Below are positions 20,715-29,635 of a stretch of DNA of 42,238 bases, piece after piece. Below the pieces are notes generated by a model. The model had not been told where the DNA came from and did not search any database. It saw only the letters and a program-made list of their open reading frames with translations. Source of the stretch: Natronorubrum thiooxidans (lineage in GTDB: Archaea > Halobacteriota > Halobacteria > Halobacteriales > Natrialbaceae); assembly GCF_900156475.1 (NCBI RefSeq), contig NZ_FTNR01000019.1, forward strand, positions 1 to 42,238, written 5' to 3'. How positions within the stretch are numbered: the stretch's first letter is position 1; every line of letters begins with the position of its first letter. Made by a program: the position numbers and the translations under genes.

Positions 20715-23225
20715 TCATTCAAATGTCGTCCGCGTCATTTCTTCGGTCGTTTGTTCGAAGTAGTCAGTGACACGAATCGTAATTTCGTACTCGTCTCCCT
20801 CGGCTCCGTTCCGGTCTCGAAGCGACTCCTCACCCGTTGTTTCGTCACCACGGGCCATCGAACTCGCAGCGTCGATAACAGCACTCTCATCTGGCCTGCG
20901 CAACTCGAGTTCGACGCCGTCTAGTTCCCCGCCATCGTCCGAAACTGCCCACTCGACGCGGATTTCGGGAGTCCCGAGGAAATCGTCGGGCGTAGTATCG
21001 AACCTGTCGATGGTTGGCGGCGGCGAGCGCTCATCGAGGGTTGCACGCGCTGTCTCTTCCGTCGTTTCTCCTTCCGTATCGGTCACGATGAGCGTTACAT
21101 CGTAGTCTTCGCCAGCACCCTCGAGTCGGTCGCTGTTTCGAACAGTGAGAACGCCGTTTTCCTCGCCAGCATCGACTTCGGCGGTTACCTCGTGTAACAC
21201 CTCGTCCTCATCAGCGTAGCGAAGACGAGCGGTGACCAGTTCGATCGCCCCGTCGTCGACGGAGGCAGCCCACCGAACCCGACACCGCACGAACTGTCCG
21301 GTGCTGTCGTCCGTGAGCTCGAGGCGATCGATCTCCGGGAGTCCCGGTTCCGGATCGGTGACGAACGAAACGGGATCACCAGTTTCGGTCGCTTCGTCGG
21401 TCTCACAGAGTGCTTCGACCTCGTACTCGGTTTCGGGAGCGAGGCCGGACAGCTCCGCGTCGAACTCGCCGACCGCGTCCAGCGTCTGTGGCTCCGTTTC
21501 CTTCGAATCCGCCACACTCGACGATCGGTCGGCCGTGGCGTTCGCGTCAGCGTCAGCGGACGCCGACCGAACCAGAAACGACACGTCGGCGGTCTCGGCG
21601 TCACCCAGTCCTGCCAGCACGCCGTTGAGCTGTACCGTCCGATGGTCGTGAACCTCGACATCGCTCGTTTCGACGGCGAGCGAGTCAAGACCAGTCGCGA
21701 ACGACACGACGGTTCCAGCGATAGGGCCCTCGTCGGCGGGGTCGACGACTGCGCGGACATCGTACTCGGTGTCTGGATCGAGTGCATCGATCTGGTGCTG
21801 GAATTCACCGCTCGAGGTGAGCGTCTCTGATTCGGTCTCGGTCCAGTCGTCACCGCCGGCTTCGCGCCATCGAAAGCGGGCATCAACAGCGTCGGCATCC
21901 CCAAGATCGCGGAGCGTTCCGCGGAACGTGGCCGTGCTGGCACGAACGCCCGTGGGAGTCTCGGTGGTGACGAGTTCGATCTCCTCGAGGGCCGTGACCG
22001 CGTTGAGCAGCCCGTATCCCTGTTCAGACTCGTCCAGCCCGAGATCATCGGCGCTCTTGCGGAGCAGGCCACGAACGCCGCCGGGGTCGTCGTAGTTGTC
22101 CGTGTCCTCCGCGTTCGGCATTCCCTGTCCCATCAGTTGAGCGGCAACACCAGCGACGTGCGGTGTCGACATCGACGTGCCGTCGAGATACGTATATTCG
22201 TCACCCGGGCTCGTAGAGAGGATTGCCTCACCGGGGGCAACGAGTTCGAGTTCGTCGCCGGTAACGGACCAACTCGGAACCTCGTCCCGATCGTTGGTCG
22301 CGCCGACGGCGATACATTGCTCGTACTTGGCTGGATAATCAATCTGACCCACTGGCCCAGTGTTTCCCGCCGCAGCGACAACAAGGGAACCGTTCTGATA
22401 CGCATACTCGAGTGCGTCCTCGAGAACCTGCGCTGGCTCGCTACCGCCGAGGCTCAAACTGATGACGTCGACGTCATTGTCGGTACACCATTCGATTCCG
22501 GCAGCAATGTCCGAATCGTAACCGGAGCCATCACCGGCAAGTATTTTGACCGAACAGAGGTCCGTCGCTGGCGAGACGCCGATCACGCCGATATCGTTGT
22601 CGAGTGCGGCTACCGTCCCTGCACAATGGGTGCCGTGACCGCTGTCGTCGTCCCACTCGTTCTCACACGTCGAATCGTTGCAGTCGGCGAACGCGATACC
22701 GTCTGCTACCTCGAGCGTCTCGTGTTCCGGGTCGATACCGGAGTCGAGAATCGCGACACGTCCCCGGTTGTCCGTGTCTCCCTGTTCGCGAAACTCGGTC
22801 GCGCCGATGCGTTCGATACCCCACGGTAACTGCTGTTCGTCGGGCTGAACATCGGTGGCCTCGAGTGAGGTTCGTTCCAGCGTCGGTGATCGACGGACGT
22901 GGTCCGGTTCGACGTACCGAACGTCTGCTCGGTCAGCTAGTTCTCGACGGGCAGCGTCCGAAAACGTCCCGACCATGGCCCCACCATTGGCGACACTCAG
23001 CGTTCGATAAACGGTCGTCGCTTCACGTGAAACATTCGCCGAAACGGTTCCTGGTTCCATCCCGACGACATACCGATCCACGTCGTCTTCGTCCCCCATA
23101 TCCGTGCCTGCGGCCGAACCGACGCCAAGTAACCCGACAAAGGCTGTGCCGATTCTGGCCAAGATGCCCCGCCGCGATCGGTGTCGACCGGTAATCAGTG
23201 CAGCGACCAGTACGGACTGGAGCAT
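20715..23225 (-). CDS. Secreted subtilisin-family (S8) serine protease with C-terminal beta-sandwich repeats
   Basis: 836 residues from ATG 23225. The N-terminus HRSRRGILARIGTAFVGLLG resembles a twin-arginine signal. A propeptide with an inhibitor-like segment (DRYVVGMEPG…ADRADVRYVEPDHV) is followed by the catalytic domain: D161 (VAILDSGID), H197 (SGHGTHCAGT), N288 (AAGN) and S351 (GTSMSTPHVAG). The last ~400 residues contain fibronectin-III-like repeats (DPDTEYDVRAVV, APETEYEVEALC, TPEIRVEWAVSDDGG). It is expected to be exported folded and to degrade extracellular protein, like haloarchaeal halolysins, with an unusually long repeat tail. The frame stays open 98 codons further upstream (to 23519), but a strong TATA box lies inside that stretch and no in-frame ATG, GTG or TTG lies between it and 23225. 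Confidence 0.9.
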   Translation of the reverse strand: MLQSVLVAALITGRHRSRRGILARIGTAFVGLLGVGSAAGTDMGDEDDVDRYVVGMEPGTVSANVSREATTVYRTLSVANGGAMVGTFSDAARRELADRADVRYVEPDHVRRSPTLERTSLEATDVQPDEQQLPWGIERIGATEFREQGDTDNRGRVAILDSGIDPEHETLEVADGIAFADCNDSTCENEWDDDSGHGTHCAGTVAALDNDIGVIGVSPATDLCSVKILAGDGSGYDSDIAAGIEWCTDNDVDVISLSLGGSEPAQVLEDALEYAYQNGSLVVAAAGNTGPVGQIDYPAKYEQCIAVGATNDRDEVPSWSVTGDELELVAPGEAILSTSPGDEYTYLDGTSMSTPHVAGVAAQLMGQGMPNAEDTDNYDDPGGVRGLLRKSADDLGLDESEQGYGLLNAVTALEEIELVTTETPTGVRASTATFRGTLRDLGDADAVDARFRWREAGGDDWTETESETLTSSGEFQHQIDALDPDTEYDVRAVVDPADEGPIAGTVVSFATGLDSLAVETSDVEVHDHRTVQLNGVLAGLGDAETADVSFLVRSASADADANATADRSSSVADSKETEPQTLDAVGEFDAELSGLAPETEYEVEALCETDEATETGDPVSFVTDPEPGLPEIDRLELTDDSTGQFVRCRVRWAASVDDGAIELVTARLRYADEDEVLHEVTAEVDAGEENGVLTVRNSDRLEGAGEDYDVTLIVTDTEGETTEETARATLDERSPPPTIDRFDTTPDDFLGTPEIRVEWAVSDDGGELDGVELELRRPDESAVIDAASSMARGDETTGEESLRDRNGAEGDEYEITIRVTDYFEQTTEEMTRTTFE

Positions 23226-23324
23226 GGGTCCGAGACCGATACGGATTCGACCGGCCGTTTCACAGGCAAAAACACGATTCCGGATAGCGTCCCAAACACG
23301 GACCGGCGTCTGAGACCGTGTTTT

Positions 23325-23334
23325 CTTATAAAAA
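23325..23334 (-). promoter_or_regulatory. TATA box of the protease gene
   Basis: The minus strand reads TTTTTATAAG, close to the haloarchaeal consensus, about 100 bases before ATG 23225. It implies transcription starting near 23300 with a leader of roughly 75 bases. The rest of 23226-23674 has no other gene I can support. Confidence 0.55.
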
Positions 23335-23674
23335 CAAGAGGCTGTTAGCCGGTCAATCGTGGTTGCGAAGAGCCCTGTCGGTTCTCCCGCCGCCGCGTCG
23401 CGACTATCGTCGTTTGTAGTCGTATCGGGAAGGGTCTTCTCCGTTCGGGGTGTTTCGTCTCCGTTCGAGTGGGAGGTTCGCCATTCGGTCATATCGTTCT
23501 TCACTCCGGGGTCATTCACCCGCTATCTAAATCCCAATGGCTGTATCTGTAGCATCCGTCGGATCTCGAGACCGATACTAATAGCTATTTATATTGGGTA
23601 CGGATAGCGAACCTCGAGAACGGAGTACACGTGTCGAAAAGAAATGAAATCCGGTTCGGCGTGTGTTCCGTACG

Positions 23675-24154
23675 CTACTGTCCCATTCGAACGAGGATCA
23701 GCGGATAGGCGGCACCGAGGAGGACCCCGTACACGGCATGACCAACGAGACTCATCACGTTGAAATCGGGGACAGGTGGTGCCATCCCAGTCATCCAACC
23801 GATCCACAGCGGCATGACGATCGACGCTGCAACGACCCACACAACCACGCCATACACCAGACCGATCCCCGCACCGGATAACACGCGACCAGCGTACGGC
23901 CGAAGCTGTCCAGTGGTGACGAGTGCGGCGTAAACCAGTCCGAAGACTAGGCTATGGATGAGATGGGCAATCCAGCCGACAACGGTGTTTCCTCCGAAGC
24001 CATAGAGTGCGCCGACCATCCCCATCATATCCGGCATCATTATCGCTGCCAGCACACCGAAGACGATTCCAGCGGCGACGCCGGCGAGTCCCGCGCTAAT
24101 CCAGTTGGTCTGTGTCGTTCCGATCCTGACTTGGGCCTCAGTTTCGACTGCCAT
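23675..24154 (-). CDS. Four-helix membrane protein, paralogue of the gene at 27409
   Basis: 159 residues from ATG 24154. Four hydrophobic segments: AGLAGVAAGIVFGVLAAIMM, VGWIAHLIHSLVFGLVYAAL, GAGIGLVYGVVVWVVAASIV and SLVGHAVYGVLLGAAYPLIL. Histidines in the second helix and near the last are shared with the paralogue (GWxxHxxH; SLVGH). The family is common in haloarchaea and has no proven function; the conserved intramembrane histidines hint at metal or haem binding, which is speculative. A 39-codon in-frame extension upstream lacks haloarchaeal character. Confidence 0.75.
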   Translation of the reverse strand: MAVETEAQVRIGTTQTNWISAGLAGVAAGIVFGVLAAIMMPDMMGMVGALYGFGGNTVVGWIAHLIHSLVFGLVYAALVTTGQLRPYAGRVLSGAGIGLVYGVVVWVVAASIVMPLWIGWMTGMAPPVPDFNVMSLVGHAVYGVLLGAAYPLILVRMGQ

Positions 24155-24267
24155 ATCTTGATAGAGGTTGTCTAGCATAAAAAGCGTACACGCTAGTGTT
24201 CTTCCACCTGTAGTCTCACGATGATAGATGAAAGCTGCGCACGTGTCAGCGAGAAGCGCGTGAGCGA

Positions 24268-24471
24268 TCAAAACGAGTAGAAAAGAAAGAGCACGGCAAC
24301 GACTACCGCGACACCGCTACAAATAAAAGCGAAGTGTCTGAGATCGCGACGGTACTCGGATCGGAACCGGACCGGACGCTGGGGCAGGTTGTTCTGTGCG
24401 AAGTCTTGTGCAGAGAGATTGTCGGACCGGGTTACCGTGGAGTTCTCATTGGAGGATTGCCGATCGTTCAT
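24268..24471 (-). CDS. Small C-terminally anchored membrane protein
   Basis: 67 residues from ATG 24471. A polar Asn/Ser/Gln-rich N-terminus (MNDRQSSNENSTVTRSDN) leads to a basic stretch RFRSEYRRDLRHF and one C-terminal membrane helix AFICSGVAVVVAVLFLFYSF. The positive-inside rule suggests the N-terminus is cytoplasmic. Function unknown; it may be cotranscribed with the four-helix protein downstream. Confidence 0.5.
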   Translation of the reverse strand: MNDRQSSNENSTVTRSDNLSAQDFAQNNLPQRPVRFRSEYRRDLRHFAFICSGVAVVVAVLFLFYSF

Positions 24472-25028
24472 CGGTATCTCACGTCTCGTCGTCTCTCGAT
24501 GGAAAACAGTTTGGAGTGGCGTTTCATCGATGGCTACAGTTTTACTGTTATTGGGGTATTCCAATTAAACACGTCGATTCTCGACGAGGTCTGAACGCTA
24601 TCGCTAGTAGCGTTCACTCAGTCGGATATCTACCATGTTTTTGTGAAAGTGGACAAAAATAAACAGTCGACTTGACTATCAGTATCTATGATTAATATAC
24701 GAACGGTAGTAGTCGGTCAGAAGGCACCACAACACGCTATCACGGCAGTCAGTCACATTCAATCTCAACGGCTATTCGATAGTGATGCACGACCACCAAA
24801 CATTCATACGTTTGTAAAACTCGGCTGGTGTCACACGACAAGAAAGACACGGCCAAAGACAACTGCCGCAGTACTGGCTCGAGCCAGTCGAACGAAGTCG
24901 ACACACTCGGTAGACCCGCCACAACCGAGGCTGTAGCCCTCGAAAGTGCGTATCTATGCTGTGAACGCAGCTGACGGGTTCGTGAGGATATCGGAAAGCG
25001 TTACACCACTGGTCGTCTGACTTTGGAT
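24472..25028. other. AT-richer gene-free stretch upstream of the Rrf2 regulator
   Basis: 557 bases without a frame of haloarchaeal character. It contains a perfect 7-bp hairpin, AACGCTA-TCGCTAG-TAGCGTT (24594-24614), and several AT runs (24650-24705) that could hold promoters. Candidate frames here encode basic, Cys/Trp-rich peptides and look non-coding. Confidence 0.5.
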
Positions 25029-25493
25029 ATGAATGGGAGTAGTCGGCTCGTCGTCGCGACACACGTGCTGACAGTGCTTGCTGTCGTCAGCGATCAACGC
25101 CTCTCGTCGGAGAAACTCGCCTGGAGTCTCAATACGAATCCCGTCGTTGTCCGTCGTCTACTCGGTCATTTACGAGACGCTGACCTCGTAATATCCAAGC
25201 GTGGACCGAACGGCGGGTTCGCGCTGGCTCGAAGTCCCGACGACGTGTCACTGTACGACATCTACGAGGCACTCGAGGTGGATTCTCTCTTTACGTTCCA
25301 TCCGAACGAACCGAACGAAGCGTGTCCCGTCGGCGACAACATTCAAGCGATTCTCACAGAGACGCTGAAGCCGGCAGAGAAAGCCCTGACAGACGAACTC
25401 AAAACGATCACGATCGACGATCTCAGCCAGCAGATTCTCGAGCGATCAGCGACACCGATCGAAAGCGTCGAAAGTGCCGATCTCGGCGACTGA
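25029..25493 (+). CDS. Rrf2-family transcriptional regulator
   Basis: 154 residues. The N-terminal winged helix (SSRLVVATHVLTVLAVV, LSSEKLAWSLNTNPVVVRRLLGHLRDADLV, SKRGPNGGFALARSPDDVSLYDIYEAL) is the standard Rrf2 pattern. Instead of the three-cysteine iron-sulfur cluster of IscR/NsrR it has a single Cys (NEACPVG), so it probably does not bind a cluster; a thiol switch is possible. The next gene in the same direction, a hydrolase, has an inverted repeat in its promoter that may be this regulator's target. ATG 25029 is preferred over a TTG two codons earlier. Confidence 0.88.
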   Translation: MNGSSRLVVATHVLTVLAVVSDQRLSSEKLAWSLNTNPVVVRRLLGHLRDADLVISKRGPNGGFALARSPDDVSLYDIYEALEVDSLFTFHPNEPNEACPVGDNIQAILTETLKPAEKALTDELKTITIDDLSQQILERSATPIESVESADLGD

Positions 25494-25583
25494 AACTGGT
25501 GTCTCGACTGGCGTTGTTCTTTTCGCTCCGTTATCAAGAGGGCGATGGTGCTCTCGGCGAGCGAGTGATTTGATACTACCTAA

Positions 25584-25604
25584 TTGTAACATCCATAGTT
25601 ACAA
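25584..25604. promoter_or_regulatory. Inverted repeat in the hydrolase promoter
   Basis: TTGTAAC (25584-25590) and GTTACAA (25598-25604) form a perfect 7-7-7 inverted repeat, centred 37 bases upstream of ATG 25631. This overlaps the region where TATA/BRE elements would lie, so a bound repressor would block initiation. The adjacent Rrf2-family gene is the obvious candidate regulator (inference). Confidence 0.5.
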
Positions 25605-25630
25605 ATAGTGGGGCGACGAGTGCTCAATCG

Positions 25631-26482
25631 ATGACGAACGAACCGACCCTACAGGAGTGGACAGACGCACACGAAGAGACGACGGTGTCGCTCGACAACC
25701 ACGAGTTGACGGTATCGTACTACGATGAAGGCGAGACAGACACAGCGGAAACCCCGCTCGTGTTCCTCCACGGGATTCCGACGTGGTCGTATCTCTGGCG
25801 GGGTGTCGCACCGGCCTTCGAAGCCGATCGGCGAGTGATCGCCCCGGACTTCGTCGGCTACGGGAACTCCGCGATGCACGACGGGTTTGATCGATCCATC
25901 CGGGCCCAAGAGCGGGTACTCGAGGAGCTGGTCACCCAACTCGAGGTCGATCAGATCGATCTCGTCGCTCACGATATCGGTGGTGGTGTCGCGCTCCGCT
26001 ATGCGGCGCACAACCCGGATGCCGTCGAAACGCTCGTGCTTTCGAACTCGATCGCGTACGACTCGTGGCCGATACAGTTCATCGTCGATCTCGGGCTTCC
26101 CGGAACGATCAACGACATGTCCGTCGAGGACGTCGATGAACAGCTCACCCAGATGTTCCAGTCGACACTCATCGATCCGGACGACGAGTTCGTAGAAGCG
26201 ATGGTCTCTCGCTTTCGCAGCGACGAGGGTCGGATCTCCCTCAGTCGAAACGCGATCGCAACGAATACGAGCCACACGACCGAACTCGACTACAGTGCTA
26301 TCACGGCGGAGACATCCTTCATTTGGGGTGAAAACGACGGGTTCCAGCCAATCGAGTTCGCAGAGCAGTTGAACGACGATCTCGAGAACACCGCTGGTAT
26401 CACCCGACTCGACGCGAATCACTGGGTCCCGGAGGATCGGTCGACGGCGTTCGTCGAGGCCCTCTCTAATGTCCTCGAGTGA
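25631..26482 (+). CDS. Alpha/beta hydrolase with aspartate nucleophile (haloalkane dehalogenase/epoxide hydrolase-like)
   Basis: 283 residues. The oxyanion-hole motif HGIPTWSYLW (47-56) and nucleophile elbow LVAHDIGGG with D115 mark the Asp-nucleophile branch. The catalytic acid is likely the Asp in WGENDGFQP and the base is the His in DANHWVPED. Haloalkane dehalogenases usually have HDWG with a halide-binding Trp; here it is HDIG, so dehalogenase activity is not assured, and epoxide or ester hydrolysis is equally possible. Strong promoter-proximal inverted repeat upstream; probably controlled by the Rrf2 regulator. Monocistronic. Confidence 0.88.
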   Translation: MTNEPTLQEWTDAHEETTVSLDNHELTVSYYDEGETDTAETPLVFLHGIPTWSYLWRGVAPAFEADRRVIAPDFVGYGNSAMHDGFDRSIRAQERVLEELVTQLEVDQIDLVAHDIGGGVALRYAAHNPDAVETLVLSNSIAYDSWPIQFIVDLGLPGTINDMSVEDVDEQLTQMFQSTLIDPDDEFVEAMVSRFRSDEGRISLSRNAIATNTSHTTELDYSAITAETSFIWGENDGFQPIEFAEQLNDDLENTAGITRLDANHWVPEDRSTAFVEALSNVLE

Positions 26483-26630
26483 TGCCTGCGTTCACGACGG
26501 GACTCGAATCGCGACTCCGGAACTGACGGACAGGAGTCCACATCGTTTCGCGTGAGCAGGTGAGGGTCAGGTAACTAACCAACGGTCTGGTTCGCTTACT
26601 CTTAAACCGATCTCACACGTTTATTAGGGT

Positions 26631-26969
26631 ATGTCCGAACGGACAGATTCAGCCGAACCCAGTACATCGATCGTCGAACTCGAGGACGACTCCGAACTCG
26701 ACGATATTCTCGAACTCGAAGCCACCGTCCTCGTCGATTTCTACGCGGACTGGTGTGGCCCGTGTCAACTAATGGAAGGAACAGTCGAGGCAGTTGCAGA
26801 GACTGTCGATGCACCTGTCGTCAAAGTGGACGTTGACGCGTTTCCACACGTCGCTGCCCGCTTCGACGTCAGTTCGATTCCGACCGTCATCGGCTTCGAT
26901 CAGGGAGCGCCCACCGACCGTCTCATCGGAATGCAAGAGGAGAAAGCAGTACGACAACTCATCGCCTGA
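26631..26969 (+). CDS. Thioredoxin
   Basis: 112 residues with active site W41-C-G-P-C45, the VDFYADWCGPC strand-helix, and the cis-proline loop SSIPTVIGF. An acidic N-terminal extension of about 20 residues precedes the fold. TTTATTAGGGT lies directly before ATG 26631, and ACTCTTAAACC (26598-26608) about 27 bases upstream is a likely TATA box. It reduces protein disulfides and could serve the peroxiredoxin, CoA-linked and other thiol proteins encoded within the next 8 kb. Confidence 0.93.
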   Translation: MSERTDSAEPSTSIVELEDDSELDDILELEATVLVDFYADWCGPCQLMEGTVEAVAETVDAPVVKVDVDAFPHVAARFDVSSIPTVIGFDQGAPTDRLIGMQEEKAVRQLIA

Positions 26970-27038
26970 GCGTAACCGACCGATCCCGTCGATTCGAATG
27001 AGTCGAGACTGCCTGATCCGTTAGCAGTCTCGAGAGCA

Positions 27039-27260
27039 CTACTGGGGCATCTCAGACGGAGGGGCCGTCTTCTCGAGGCTGATAGCGAACTCGTGGCCGA
27101 ACGGTGGCGCGTACGGAATCCCGAGTGGTTCAATCATCTGGAGCAACGAGAGGCCGTACGTCTCGATAGCGACGTGGTCGACGTCGCGCATCTCTTCGGC
27201 AGTAACCGCAGTCACGCCGAGATCGGTCGTCGTTCGAAACGCGTCGGGATCCATATCCAC
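27039..27260 (-). pseudogene. N-terminal fragment of NAD(P)H-hydrate epimerase
   Basis: Residues 1-42, DPDAFRTTTDLGVTAVTAEE then MRDVDHVAIETYGLSLLQMIE, match the start of YjeF/NnrE proteins (ITAxEMRxVDxxAIExxGLxxLxMME). The epimerase normally continues with an AGR helix and ~170 more residues of Rossmann fold; here it runs into an unrelated tail (PLGIPYAPPFGHEFAISLEK) and stops. A truncated, probably nonfunctional copy; a functional nnrE is expected elsewhere. Confidence 0.6.
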
Positions 27261-27408
27261 CGTACGGTGCCACGAGAGAACACCGTTTAGCTGGGCGCTA
27301 TCGCCGTCGACACGAGCCGACGTTACCCCGGAGTTATCGCATTACTTCTCGCTTAGCTTACAGTTATGCCAGTCAAACGCATACGAAGTTACAGAAGGCA
27401 ACGAACCC

Positions 27409-27906
27409 ATGGCTACTGAAACACAGACAACGGTTTCGATTGGTAACGTAACGACCACAGACTGGGCAGCAGGTGCGGTCGGCGGCTTCGTCGGCAGCAT
27501 TCTGTTCGGCCTCATCATGCAGTACGTGATTCCGGCTCCAATGCTCGAGATGGCGATTCCCGCGATGTACGGCATCGAAGGGCCGGCGCTGATGGCCGGT
27601 TGGGCGATCCACCAGTTCCACGGCGTCGTCCTCGGGCTAACGTACGTCGCGCTCGTCCAGTTTGGACCGCTTCGCGAACCGGCGAAACGTGTCGCTCCGG
27701 CGATCGGCCTCGGAATCGGCTACGGCGTCCTGACGACCGCCGCTCTTGCCGTCCTCGTGATGCCCGTCTGGCTTTCGGTGCTTGGCTTCCCCGGTGCGCC
27801 ACCGTTCCCGAACGTCGCGATTCCGGGCACGCTCGTGAGTCTGGTCGGTCACATCGTCTTCGCCGTGCCGGTCGCTCTGGCGTACGCGCTGGTCGCTCAC
27901 GAGTAA
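27409..27906 (+). CDS. Four-helix membrane protein, paralogue of the gene at 23675
   Basis: 165 residues. Shares with the 23675 gene the pattern GWxIHxxHxxVxGLxYxALV, the LRxxAxRV loop, GxGxGYGV, VMPxW and SLVGHxVxxV in the same order, so the two are clear paralogues 3.3 kb apart in opposite orientation. Histidines H68 and H72 in helix two and a His in SLVGH are retained. ATG 27409 starts MATETQTTVSIG; the CATAC sequence upstream offers no strong TATA. Function unknown. Confidence 0.78.
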   Translation: MATETQTTVSIGNVTTTDWAAGAVGGFVGSILFGLIMQYVIPAPMLEMAIPAMYGIEGPALMAGWAIHQFHGVVLGLTYVALVQFGPLREPAKRVAPAIGLGIGYGVLTTAALAVLVMPVWLSVLGFPGAPPFPNVAIPGTLVSLVGHIVFAVPVALAYALVAHE

Positions 27907-28053
27907 TCCAGCACACTTTTTGCGGTCGTCACAGCAGCCCTCGAGCGATGGCTCGATCGTCTCCTCGAGAGTTCCCTCTCTGAACGCGAGTGTGTAAGGC
28001 AAACACACGACCGAAGACAGGCTATACGTAATCCTAGCATAGGGACGCTCGAG

Positions 28054-28695
28054 ATGGCGACAGATCCAGCCTGCGGCATGGAAGTCGACCCACTGACGTC
28101 CAGCATCACGGCCGAGTACGATGGACAGCTGTACCACTTCTGTTCGGACGGCTGCAAAGAACAGTTCAAGAACGATCCACAGCGGTTTGTCGAGGCCGCG
28201 CTTCCTGCACTCGACAAACAGGACGGAGTCACGACCTCGAGACTGGCATCCGAGTCGACGAGCGGAACGTTCGAACTCCACACCCACCACGATGACCGCG
28301 TCGACGTCGGGGACGAAGTCACACTGACGAAAACGATCACGGAAGCGGACGTAGAGCGGTTCGCTGCGCTGACGAGCGATACGAACGCGTTGCATCTCAA
28401 CGAACGTTTTGCCAGTCGCACCCGGTTCGGGAGTCGGATCGTCCACGGCACACTCGTTTCGGGCCTGATCAGTGCTGCACTCGCCTCCTTGCCCGGCATC
28501 ACGATTTACCTCTCACAGTCGCTCGAGTTCCACGGCCCGGTTTTCATCGGGGAGACGGTCACAGCACGGTGTCGAATCGACGACCAACTCGACGAAGACA
28601 AATATCGGCTCACAACTCGAGTCGAAAACGACGCCGGAACGTCAGTTCTCGACGGGACCGCGACCGTCCTCATCGACGAGTTGCCGCTGGAATGA
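28054..28695 (+). CDS. YHS/TRASH metal-binding domain fused to a MaoC-like hot-dog dehydratase
   Basis: 213 residues. The first ~50 form a YHS domain with C7 (DPACGMEV), C30 and C34 (YHFCSDGC), ligands of the type seen in heavy-metal ATPase and TRASH proteins. A linker (50-85) leads to a MaoC-like hot-dog domain with FAALTSDTNALHLNERFA (catalytic D109 and H114, as in R-specific enoyl-CoA hydratases) and SRIVHGTLVSGLIS. MaoC enzymes hydrate enoyl-CoA thioesters and are not known to need metal. The joining of a soft-metal sensor or carrier to this fold is unusual; it might sense metal through thioester chemistry or simply be a two-function protein. ATG 28054 starts at the YHS domain. Confidence 0.85.
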   Translation: MATDPACGMEVDPLTSSITAEYDGQLYHFCSDGCKEQFKNDPQRFVEAALPALDKQDGVTTSRLASESTSGTFELHTHHDDRVDVGDEVTLTKTITEADVERFAALTSDTNALHLNERFASRTRFGSRIVHGTLVSGLISAALASLPGITIYLSQSLEFHGPVFIGETVTARCRIDDQLDEDKYRLTTRVENDAGTSVLDGTATVLIDELPLE

Positions 28696-29058
28696 GACGA
28701 CCTGACTGTCGGGAGATCCGAACGCGGTTACGGCTGGGTAAGCCGCTAACTGCTCCGTTAGATTTCCATTTATGTTCCCGTAGTCCGACGGTACAGTTGG
28801 AGGCACCCGTTGCAAGCGCGCCACGTAGCGTCTCACCCACCACCACACGCTTCAGCCTCGATTCATTCGAAAGCTACCCACCTGCCAACTCCTGTCCTCC
28901 GCCGCGATGGTGGGACAGACTGCCGTCGCGAGCCGGAGACGAATCCAAAGGGCGACACAGCGTCGTAAGCGCACACCACCACGGTGTCTCCGTTTCAATT
29001 GCAGCATCTGCTATCACAGGTGTTCGCAGAGCCAACATCACCCAAAACATCCACTTCC
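28696..29058. other. Gene-free stretch between the YHS-MaoC and peroxiredoxin-like genes
   Basis: 363 bases. Frames that cross it encode Ser/Pro/Arg-rich peptides without haloarchaeal codon bias. No repeat or RNA feature recognised. The peroxiredoxin-like start at 29059 is therefore probably internal to the longer open frame beginning at 28984. Confidence 0.4.
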
Positions 29059-29562
29059 ATGACTGAACTCACCGATTTTGAACTCCCGAACGCCGCGACC
29101 GGCCCAGATCCGTTTCGACTGCGCGACTACGCTTCCGACTCCGACCGGGACGCGATCGTGCTGTTGTTCCAACGGGACTACCACTGCCCGAAATGTCGAG
29201 ATCAGGTCCAGACGATCGCCTCGAGATACGACGATTTCCGCGCCCACCGTACGGACGTCGTCTCGATCCTTCCCGAACCGATCGAACAGGCCGAACGCTG
29301 GAACGACCAGTACGACCTCCCGTTTCCGCTGCTCGCCGACGAGTCAAAGGCGACGAGCGACCAGTACGACCAGCCGACACGGTTCGGTGCCATCGGCTCG
29401 CTCCACGACATGGTCGGACGGATGCCGGAAGCTGTCCTCATCGACGCGTCGGGCCAGGAACCGACGCTCGAGTACGTCCATCGCGGGACGATGCCAGCCG
29501 ACCGCCCGTCCGTCGACGATCTCTTAGAGCGCGTCGACGACCTCGCCGCCGCTCGAGTATGA
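29059..29562 (+). CDS. Peroxiredoxin/AhpC-TSA-like redoxin with CxxC
   Basis: 167 residues from ATG 29059. The thioredoxin-fold signature is DAIVLLFQRDYHCPKCRDQVQTI with C43-P-K-C46, followed by PFPLLADESKATSDQYDQP and the strand PEAVLIDASG. The CxxC at the position of the peroxidatic cysteine is typical of redoxin-domain proteins and of a haloarchaeal peroxiredoxin-like branch. Role: reduction of peroxides or disulfides in the cytoplasm, with thioredoxin at 26631 a possible partner. Monocistronic, followed by a small HTH gene. Confidence 0.82.
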   Translation: MTELTDFELPNAATGPDPFRLRDYASDSDRDAIVLLFQRDYHCPKCRDQVQTIASRYDDFRAHRTDVVSILPEPIEQAERWNDQYDLPFPLLADESKATSDQYDQPTRFGAIGSLHDMVGRMPEAVLIDASGQEPTLEYVHRGTMPADRPSVDDLLERVDDLAAARV

Positions 29563-29635
29563 TCGGGTCGGTCGTGTACGGTCGATACATCGGGGCTGAA
29601 AACGTATATGACGAGACGACGATGAAACGCATATC

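Noticed and set aside
23226-23519. N-terminal 98-codon extension of the protease
   Set aside because: A strong TATA box lies inside it and the export signal starts after ATG 23225.
24688-24936. An 82-codon frame in the gap before the Rrf2 gene
   Set aside because: The product is basic and rich in Thr/Arg/Pro, unlike haloarchaeal proteins, with poor codon third positions and no recognisable domain.
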